The notes under the pieces: model-generated
The model's input: the letters and a program-made list of their open reading frames with translations, nothing else
Told to the model about the DNA's origin: nothing
Databases searched by the model: none
Translations under genes and position numbers: made by a program
In this document: in pieces, positions 1 through 4,371 of the stretch
Position numbering within the stretch: position 1 is the first letter of the stretch
Layout of the letters: every line of letters starts with the position of its first letter
Assembly: GCA_037439425.1 (NCBI GenBank)
Contig: JBBIWA010000107.1
Coordinates: 1-13,943 of the forward strand
Source: JBBIWA01 sp037439425
GTDB lineage: Bacteria; Acidobacteriota; Blastocatellia; RBC074
Reading direction: 5' to 3'
Length of the DNA stretch: 13,943 bases

Positions 1-125
1 GAGAGACAAAGACAGTGTTTCAATCCACGCCGCACCTCATCAGCGCGGCGAACTAAGTAGGTACCTACCGACCTACCGACCGGTAAGTGTTTCAATCCAC
101 GCCGCACCTCATCAGCGCGGCGAAC
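1..125 (-). CRISPR. CRISPR array, right-hand end (two intact repeats, continues off the left edge)
   Basis: Two identical 37-bp repeats lie at 17-53 and 89-125, each starting GTTTCAATCCACGCCGCACC and ending GCGCGGCGAAC on the plus strand. Identity extends to 41 bp (14-54 and 86-126). On the minus strand the repeat ends ATTGAAAC, the 8-nt 5' handle common to type III and many type I crRNAs, so the array is read leftwards like the cas genes. A 6-bp stem (CGCCGC/GCGGCG) with an internal loop can form. The one complete spacer is about 35 bp (54-88), and positions 1-16 are the end of another. Only two repeats are visible, so array length is unknown. Repeat length exceeds the usual 32 bp of type I-C and suits type III. 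Confidence 0.93.
54..88 (-). other. Spacer with internal palindrome and tandem repeat
   Basis: The only complete spacer. It contains a 12-bp perfect palindrome (GTAGGTACCTAC) and two tandem copies of CCTACCGA followed by CCGG. Such low complexity is unusual for a spacer; no source can be named from the sequence. Confidence 0.75.
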
Positions 126-338
126 TGTGGCCGAATAAAGCCTGAAGAAACTGTTCTTTGCTCTGACAGACACGCGAACCTTAGAGTAACTAGCTTGTAA
201 TTCATACGGTCCGGTAGGTGCTCATTCGCAAACTTGTTACCTGGTGGCAACTTGCCGGTAGCGCGATCCCCCTGCCTGGCCGCCGACACTGCAGGATCGC
301 GCGGCCGGGTCGGATGGCCCTCGCAAGCTGTCAAGCTG
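126..338. other. 213-bp repeat-free gap between the array and a degenerate repeat, with a strong hairpin
   Basis: This stretch is far longer than a 35-bp spacer, and I find no convincing repeat copy in it. It holds an inverted repeat of 8 bp (GCGCGATC at 261-268, GATCGCGC at 295-302) that continues, across a small bulge, as CTGC (272-275) with GCAG (291-294). A smaller hairpin, GGCAAcTTGCC, lies just before it. It could be a decayed part of the array, the true leader next to repeat 89-125, or an insertion. No coding region is supported. Confidence 0.45.
261..302. repeat. Inverted repeat / hairpin in the array-proximal gap
   Basis: Arms GCGCGATC (261-268) and GATCGCGC (295-302) are perfectly complementary. 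An inner CTGC/GCAG pairing extends the stem to 12 bp around a 3-nt bulge, closing on a 15-nt loop. There is no T-run on either side, so it does not look like an intrinsic terminator. A structured RNA or a protein-binding palindrome in the leader are alternatives. Confidence 0.45.
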
Positions 339-375
339 GGTTCAATCCACGCCACACCTCATCAGCACAGCTAAC
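339..375 (-). repeat. Degenerate CRISPR repeat
   Basis: A 37-bp copy matching the array repeat at 32 of 37 positions (mismatches at repeat positions 2, 16, 29, 31 and 34). The changes at 16, 29 and 31 fall in the stem and weaken pairing. It lies 213 bp from the nearest intact repeat, on the side where the leader is expected if the array is read leftwards. Confidence 0.85.
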
Positions 376-713
376 TCCATTAAGCCAGTTGTTGACTTAC
401 TGAATAGCCGGGGTTCAGAGCGCAATCGGCAGTGCCCACCCTCACATTTTCCCTGCGTCCTCAGCGATCTCTGCGGTAACAGTCTCAGGCTGAAGTCGGC
501 AGCGCTCTGAATATAAGACTTTTTGCCACCATGAAGCCTGAACATAGCGTCGCGCACACACGAACAACTATTTGACCGTTTGAGCAACCATTTTACCTCT
601 TCCTATCCCTAGCTTCTAGCTGTTGTCGCAGGGTCCGAACAAATCTTTGACCAGTTGATCGAAAGCCGCTTTAGGTCATTTGCGCGCCTGGCTAATCAAG
701 AGCCCTAAATTCA
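376..713. other. Non-coding region, candidate (old) leader
   Basis: No supported gene in this 338-bp stretch. It lies upstream of the array in the direction of array transcription, so it is a candidate leader. Two internal patterns are visible. One is a perfect 10-bp inverted repeat (TTCAGAGCGC at 414-423, GCGCTCTGAA at 502-511) with a direct TCGGCAG inside each arm region. The other is a 25-bp imperfect direct repeat with 20 matches (561-585 and 636-660, both starting CGAACAA and containing TTTGACC), 75 bp apart. I could not identify a convincing promoter. Confidence 0.4.
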
Positions 714-1388
714 TTAGGCCCAACTCAGAAGAAACTTCCTAACTTCGGCCCATGTTGGTTCTTTATCTTCATCCTGATCTTCATCCTGGGGAACTTCCTG
801 TCCATCAATCCAAGCTATCGAATCAGGGCTTTCCCACTCGTCAATCAAGGCTATCGCATCCTGCCACGAGTCAAACGTGTCGGCAATAAATATATCGTGG
901 CCGCAGCCCTGGGAAGAAACAAACGTGCTACCGCACGTGGATGCACGGTGCACTTCAACCTTGCCATGACGCTGGGCAAGCATATAGATGTGTTCACCCT
1001 CGCAAATCCCCCCTGAATACTCGATTCTAATGACCCTGACGTCATCACTACCTTTGCGTAACTCTGCGAGATACGCCTCAAAATATGCTCCCTGGGCTTC
1101 GCTGCTCAACTGCTCCAGCAAATCGTGCTTGTCTCCACTGCCGATCTCATCAGGCTCCAACTTTACCAAGAGAGTTGCGAACTCCTCGGCATCCAGCTCC
1201 TCCACTTCACTTCCTTCGTCACGAAAATGGCGAATGACAAAGAAGCTTTCTTCATACTCCCCATCGTCCTTATCAACCACCTTGCAAACAACACAGTCGC
1301 CGCGCTTGATGCTGCCAGTGTCGCGGTGAGAGATGAGTTTGATTTCTGCTTCTCCGTCAAGCAGCATTTTCAATGTAGTCCACCTCAT
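714..1388 (-). CDS. Acidic hypothetical protein (224 aa) between cas2 and the CRISPR array
   Basis: I do not recognise this family. The start ATG at 1388 has a good ribosome-binding site (GAGGG, spacing about 9 nt), and the frame is open to TAA at 714, so it is probably a real gene. The product is strongly acidic, with clusters such as DKDDGEYEE (about residues 39-47), EEFATLLVKLEPDE, and a C-terminal microrepeat DEDQDEDKE encoded by repeated GATGAA-like codons. There is no signal peptide or membrane segment. Four cysteines are scattered in the middle and do not form an obvious metal site. It follows cas2 by 130 bp on the same strand and precedes the array, a position where CRISPR accessory genes can sit, but it could equally be an unrelated cargo gene. 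The acidity would be compatible with a nucleic-acid mimic or a regulator; this is speculation. Confidence 0.7.
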   Translation of the reverse strand: MRWTTLKMLLDGEAEIKLISHRDTGSIKRGDCVVCKVVDKDDGEYEESFFVIRHFRDEGSEVEELDAEEFATLLVKLEPDEIGSGDKHDLLEQLSSEAQGAYFEAYLAELRKGSDDVRVIRIEYSGGICEGEHIYMLAQRHGKVEVHRASTCGSTFVSSQGCGHDIFIADTFDSWQDAIALIDEWESPDSIAWIDGQEVPQDEDQDEDKEPTWAEVRKFLLSWA

Positions 1389-1485
1389 AGTTTGTTTCCC
1401 TCGTTTGTCATCCGGAAAGTTATCAAGCAGCTTCTCGAATGCTTCCTACCAGATCTCCAATCCGAAGCTACAATAGGGCCGAGAT

Positions 1486-1510
1486 CAAGCTGTGTGAATC
1501 AAACAGCTTG
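1486..1510 (-). promoter_or_regulatory. Hairpin after cas2
   Basis: An 8-bp perfect stem (CAAGCTGT at 1486-1493, ACAGCTTG at 1503-1510) with a 9-nt loop lies 9 bp past the cas2 stop codon. There is no U-tract on the minus strand after it, so it is not a typical intrinsic terminator. It could protect or process the 3' end of the operon mRNA or attenuate read-through into the acidic-protein gene. Confidence 0.45.
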
Positions 1511-1518
1511 TCAGCCGA

Positions 1519-1821
1519 CTATAAAATCAACGGCTCTTCCAGATCAAGCGGTCTTTTTGTCCCGTGATGCTCAATGACCAAGTCTGCGTCAAGAAAGTAA
1601 AATCGCAGCGAGTCTTCTTTGGGATCAATCTCTGCCAGCAGCCGGCTGCGAAGCAGCACCCAATGCTTCGGGTCAAGCCTGCACTCGAAAAGCGAATTCT
1701 GCACGCGCTGTCCATAATCTTTGCAAGCCTGGGCAACGCGGCGCAACCGGCGTGCCCCTGTTTTGTCTACCGTGGAAACGTCGTAGGCTACCAACACAAA
1801 CAGTTTCAATCCACGCCGCAC
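1519..1821 (-). CDS. cas2: CRISPR-associated endonuclease Cas2 (type I-C-like)
   Basis: Cas2 dimerises and bridges two Cas1 dimers to form the spacer integrase. The product shows the ferredoxin-like Cas2 opening FVLVAYDVS, with the conserved Asp of the first strand, followed by GARRLRRVAQACKDYG and the family signature QRVQNSLFECRLDP. The segment is typical of type I-C Cas2, and the length of about 90-100 aa is normal. The start is unusual. The longest frame begins at GTG 1821, inside a CRISPR-repeat-like palindrome. TTG at 1809 and GTG at 1797 are alternatives, and a start near the FVLVAYDVS segment would match most relatives. The only Shine-Dalgarno-like sequence (GGGAGG at 1840-1845) lies on the far side of the palindrome, so folding of the hairpin may be needed to bring it close to the start. 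It follows cas1 by about 97 bp. Confidence 0.93.
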   Translation of the reverse strand: MRRGLKLFVLVAYDVSTVDKTGARRLRRVAQACKDYGQRVQNSLFECRLDPKHWVLLRSRLLAEIDPKEDSLRFYFLDADLVIEHHGTKRPLDLEEPLIL

Positions 1822-1840
1822 TGAATTCAGTGCGGCGTGC
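1803..1840 (-). repeat. CRISPR-repeat-like element overlapping the cas2 start
   Basis: Positions 1803-1821 are identical to the first 19 bp of the array repeat (plus-strand GTTTCAATCCACGCCGCAC, so ATTGAAAC on the minus strand). The remainder keeps GCGGCG but the loop has changed, so that 1812-1839 is a 28-bp perfect palindrome centred on GAATTC. The canonical repeat has only a 6-bp stem with an internal loop, so this copy folds more strongly. In the cas mRNA the hairpin would sit exactly across the possible cas2 start codons. The last three bases differ from the canonical repeat end. Confidence 0.85.
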
Positions 1841-1858
1841 CTCCCAGAGCGGTGTTTC

Positions 1859-1895
1859 TTTTCAACTCATGCTGCACCTGATCGGTGCAGTGAAC
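1859..1895 (-). repeat. Diverged CRISPR-repeat-like element between cas1 and cas2
   Basis: A 37-bp sequence aligns without gaps to the array repeat with 27 matches, from TTTTCAACTCATG to the terminal GTGAAC. Despite 10 changes the stem is kept: repeat pair 15-31 changed from C-G to T-A, the mismatched pair 18-28 became A-T, and pairs 12-34 and 13-33 became G-T wobbles. Additional C-G pairs extend the stem towards the loop. On the minus strand it ends GTTGAAAA, close to the normal ATTGAAAC handle. It is separated by only 18 bp (1841-1858) from the repeat-like element that overlaps cas2. Confidence 0.72.
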
Positions 1896-1918
1896 CAATA
1901 GTTGTGAGAGTGAGCTGG

Positions 1919-2968
1919 CTAGCGTAATACGCACGGTAAATAGTCTGGCAATTCACCGCGCAGATGGCGCGCCAGGATGCGCGCCTGCACAAGCATCAGT
2001 TGCCCGATCTGAAACTCTTGCTCAAGTAACGGATGGCGCACCACCTCCTGTTTGCGCGTCTGGTAGGCTTTGATAACCGCCTTGCGTCCGGCAGTAGTGA
2101 ACTCTACTGCCCCGCCCTCGCGCTCAACAAAATCATCGCGTGTGATTTGCCTGCGGTTGATCAGCGTGATTGCCAAACGATCTGCCAGCAACGGGCGAAA
2201 TTCTTCCATCAAATCCAGCGCCAACCCTGGCCGGTTGGGACGATCGGCATGCAAATAGCCAACGAAGGGGTCTAGGCCGGTTGCTGTCAGCGCCGCAATA
2301 GAGTCGTGCCGCAGCAATGCATAGATGAACGACAACAAGCAGTTAATCGCATCCCGTGCAGGACGTCGCGTCCGCCCCCTGAAGCTGAAAGCTTCCCGTT
2401 GTTGGCGCAGGTGCAGATCAAACACCTCAAAGTAAAGATTGGCAGCCTGCCCTTCGTAACCGCGAATCTGATCCACAGTCAGTGCTTGGCCGCGATTATT
2501 GGCATACTGGATCGCACCAAGCAGCCGCGCGATTTCAGCCGCGCATTCCTGTAACCGCGCGCTCTCTTCCGGCGAGTTGCTCTCGCGCGCCGAACGCAGC
2601 AGACTTTGTCTAGAGTTTTGCAATTTGCCTGCCACACACTGTCGCGCAATAGCGGCCGCGGCGACAGGATCATCGGCCACGCGATACTGTGTGCGCCTGA
2701 GCACCACGCTTGTGTTTGGTACGCCTTCCCAACGCCCAATCAGATAGCCATTCTCGCTGAAGTAGTTGACCGGCACTCCGTGTTCCCAGCACAGTTGCAA
2801 TGCAGGAGGGCTTAAAGCAACTTGTCCGAAGATGCAAACCGATTCGAGATGATGAATCGGCACGGACAACTTCAGTTCGTGATCCACCTCGATGCGCAGA
2901 TTGAGATGGTCACGCGAGATATAGGTGTTGGGTGTAGTCAGGTAGAGTGTATTCTGCTTGAATTCCAT
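1919..2968 (-). CDS. cas1: CRISPR-associated endonuclease Cas1 (type I-C-like)
   Basis: Cas1 is the integrase subunit that inserts prespacers into the array. The 349-aa product is full length and collinear with type I-C Cas1. It has an N-terminal beta domain (about 1-75, ending GVPVNYFSENGYLIG) and a helical catalytic domain. The likely metal ligands are Glu172 in RGYEGQAA, His240 in VGYLHADRPNRPG and Asp252 in LALDLMEEFRP. The start ATG at 2968 is supported by AAGGA at about 9 nt. An 81-bp gap separates it from cas4 upstream; that gap holds only a small inverted repeat AATAAgtgTTATT. The 97 bp after its stop codon carry two repeat-like elements before cas2. No frameshift or lost catalytic residue is seen, so adaptation is probably functional. 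Confidence 0.97.
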   Translation of the reverse strand: MEFKQNTLYLTTPNTYISRDHLNLRIEVDHELKLSVPIHHLESVCIFGQVALSPPALQLCWEHGVPVNYFSENGYLIGRWEGVPNTSVVLRRTQYRVADDPVAAAAIARQCVAGKLQNSRQSLLRSARESNSPEESARLQECAAEIARLLGAIQYANNRGQALTVDQIRGYEGQAANLYFEVFDLHLRQQREAFSFRGRTRRPARDAINCLLSFIYALLRHDSIAALTATGLDPFVGYLHADRPNRPGLALDLMEEFRPLLADRLAITLINRRQITRDDFVEREGGAVEFTTAGRKAVIKAYQTRKQEVVRHPLLEQEFQIGQLMLVQARILARHLRGELPDYLPCVLR

Positions 2969-3049
2969 AATCTCACATCCTTCAGGGCATACCTGGGGAC
3001 AAGTAAGTTAATAAGTGTTATTCACCATCCGGTCCTGGAGCGCTCTGCC

Positions 3050-3679
3050 TTAGTCGGCCCACAGCTTGCGCCGATAGCTTTGTTGCTCCGGCGAGGGCTG
3101 CTTGCCGGTCAGCTCCGGCAGGCAGATTTCGCGCAGCGAGCACCCATCACAACGTGGCGCCAGCACTGCCGGTGGCACCCGCCCTGACGCGAGCAACTCG
3201 CGCACCGCGATGATGGCTTTCTCCGTCTCCTGTCGCAATCTCCAATCGAAGATCACCTGGCGCCTGCGCCTGCTGGCCGCGTGATAGATATAGCCGATCG
3301 GCACTTCGGCAGCGAACATCTCTTCCAGGCAAAAAGCCTGTGCACATAGCTGAATGTCATCGTTCTCGAAGGGCCGTTTGCGCCCCTTCTTGTATTCAAC
3401 CGGAGCTGGTTCTCCGTTGCGAAGTTCTACGACATCGGCCTTACCCACCAGCCCGTAGCGTTCGGAGTAAAGCGGCAAGGCACGCAAGATCGTCACCTCA
3501 TCATCTGTTTCATAACTCGGCTCATCAGCCTGCTCATGCAGCAGCGCGCCGAGTATCGTATGCTCGTTATCGCTCCAGAGCCCTTCCGTGTGCATCAAGG
3601 CGCACCGGCGAGGGCAGAAGACGTATTGATTGAGCGCAGAGATCAACACGGGCTCGAGCTCACTTTTTGCTCTGGTCAT
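3050..3679 (-). CDS. cas4: CRISPR-associated exonuclease Cas4 (type I-C-like)
   Basis: Cas4 trims prespacers and helps select those with a PAM, working with Cas1-Cas2. The start was placed at ATG 3679 (MTRAKSELEP), where it overlaps the upstream stop as ATGA and has AGGAG at 8 nt; a longer frame begins at 3706. The 209-aa protein shows the RecB-like nuclease core: His48 (LLHEQ), Asp82 (GKADVVEL), and Glu95-x-Lys97 (VEYKKGR). Four cysteines are placed as in Fe-S Cas4 proteins: Cys22 (CPRRC) and Cys177, Cys180 and Cys186 (CDGCSLREIC). The sequence resembles Cas4 of type I-C loci, consistent with the neighbouring cas1 and cas2. Confidence 0.95.
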   Translation of the reverse strand: MTRAKSELEPVLISALNQYVFCPRRCALMHTEGLWSDNEHTILGALLHEQADEPSYETDDEVTILRALPLYSERYGLVGKADVVELRNGEPAPVEYKKGRKRPFENDDIQLCAQAFCLEEMFAAEVPIGYIYHAASRRRRQVIFDWRLRQETEKAIIAVRELLASGRVPPAVLAPRCDGCSLREICLPELTGKQPSPEQQSYRRKLWAD

Positions 3680-4059
3680 CGCTCTTTCTCCTGTGACAGG
3701 GGGCATAGGGTAGATCCAACACTCCTTCTCTTTGCTCTATGCGTTTTGCTCTTCTCCTTTTGCCCTTTGCGCTTATGCTGGCGTGTCACATTGCTATCGC
3801 CGCGGACAATGGTGGTGACGACGAAGCAGCCGCGTTCCTCGTCGAAGACGCAATACGCCCGAAACTCAAATGGGAATGGCCGGCGCGTCCGGATGCGTAG
3901 CGTATTGCCATCGGGCAGCAACTTGACGTTTTCAGCAACTTGCACGCCCGCGCGGATAAATGCGCGCGCTTTGGCTGCCGGCATATCGGCAATACGCTGC
4001 TGAAATTGCTCGACTGCATGCGGGCTGACCAAGATACGTTCTCGCTGTGAAAATCTCAT
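3676..4059 (-). CDS. Small unrecognised protein coupled to cas4 (possible BrnT/DUF4258-like fold)
   Basis: A 127-aa product not recognised as a known Cas protein. ATG 4059 has AGGAAG about 5 nt upstream, and its TGA overlaps the cas4 ATG (ATGA, 3676-3679), so the two are probably co-translated. The core (about 1-92) starts with a helix SPHAVEQFQQRI, has a second helix AAKARAFIRAGVQ, then strands NVKLLPDGNTLRIRT, FEFRAYCVFD and CFVVTTIVRGDS. The pattern of His/Arg at the N-terminus and a final VVTTIV strand recalls DUF4258/BrnT/RelE-like small RNases. That is a pattern impression only. Residues 93-127 are a basic tail (KRKGQKEKSKTHRAKRR) encoded by a CTTTTGCCCTTTGC-like low-complexity stretch, which may be a late extension. 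No antitoxin partner is visible. Confidence 0.75.
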   Translation of the reverse strand: MRFSQRERILVSPHAVEQFQQRIADMPAAKARAFIRAGVQVAENVKLLPDGNTLRIRTRRPFPFEFRAYCVFDEERGCFVVTTIVRGDSNVTRQHKRKGQKEKSKTHRAKRRSVGSTLCPLSQEKER

Positions 4060-4073
4060 ATGTGCTTCCTGCG

Positions 4074-4269
4074 GAAAATCCTGGGCAGGTACGTATCCTT
4101 ACGTGCCTATTTCCATTAAGCGAGCTGTCATCTTCAGACTAAGCATGCTCGCAAGCATGCCTACCCAGGCCTAGAAAATCCCTGGGAGCGCACGCATCCT
4201 TGCGTGCCTGGCCTCCTCGAGCAGGTCATTACTGCAGACCAAGCACGCTCGCAAGCGTGCGTACCCAGG
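4074..4269. repeat. Two composite palindromic repeats with 100-bp period
   Basis: Unit 1 is 4074-4169 and unit 2 is 4174-4269. Each starts GAAAATC(C)CTGGG and ends ACCCAGG, so the outer ends are themselves inverted. Each contains two hairpins: one ending CCTT.CGTGCCT (in unit 2, GCACGCA TCCT TGCGTGC), and one GCAYGCTCGCAAGCRTGC (stem of 6-7 bp). Unit 1 GCATGC/GCATGC and unit 2 GCACGC/GCGTGC show paired changes, so the stem is what is conserved. Extragenic REP-like sequence in the cas operon between csx1 and the small protein. Confidence 0.75.
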
Positions 4270-4315
4270 TTCTCATCATTTCTCCCGCGTCGCAGCGCGA
4301 CATGAATGACTCCCC

Positions 4316-4360
4316 TCAAAATTGAATCACCGTGCGATGAGCGAAGTTGATGACCCGCAT
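4316..4360 (-). pseudogene. 14-codon gene stub after csx1 (possible remnant)
   Basis: One base after the csx1 stop there is a strong ribosome-binding site (GGAGGGG, 4364-4370), then ATG 4360 opening MRVINFAHRTVIQF and a TGA at 4316. The arrangement is exactly that of the other coupled genes in this operon, but the frame ends after 14 codons and the composite palindromes follow. The peptide looks like the first beta strand of a small soluble protein. It faintly recalls small Csx-type proteins of type III loci that open with a VINFxHP-like strand, but it is too short for a family call. It may be a truncated gene or a real leader-type peptide. Confidence 0.3.
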
Positions 4361-4371
4361 TTTCCCCTCCG

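Noticed and set aside
126..338. Further degenerate CRISPR repeats hidden in the 213-bp gap
   Set aside because: Short likenesses such as CACGCGAAC (171-179) and CCGGTAGGTG (about 211-220) do not sit at repeat-spacer spacing and do not extend to a repeat-length alignment.
92..587. Two minus-strand frames (87 and 81 residues) both ending MRCGVD
   Set aside because: The shared C-terminus is just the translated CRISPR repeat. Neither has a convincing start signal.
1125..1577. 150-residue plus-strand open frame spanning the acidic gene and cas2
   Set aside because: It is antisense to the better supported acidic protein gene and overlaps cas2. The sequence looks like a shadow frame.
3676..3785. 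Separate small gene or repeat at the CTTTTGCCCTTTGC-like stretch
   Set aside because: It is low-complexity sequence inside the tail of the small protein gene. It has only a few imperfect units and no separate start.
4229..4303. 24-codon minus-strand frame with GGGGAG before ATG 4303
   Set aside because: Most of it is the translated palindrome of repeat unit 2, and it has no resemblance to a protein family.
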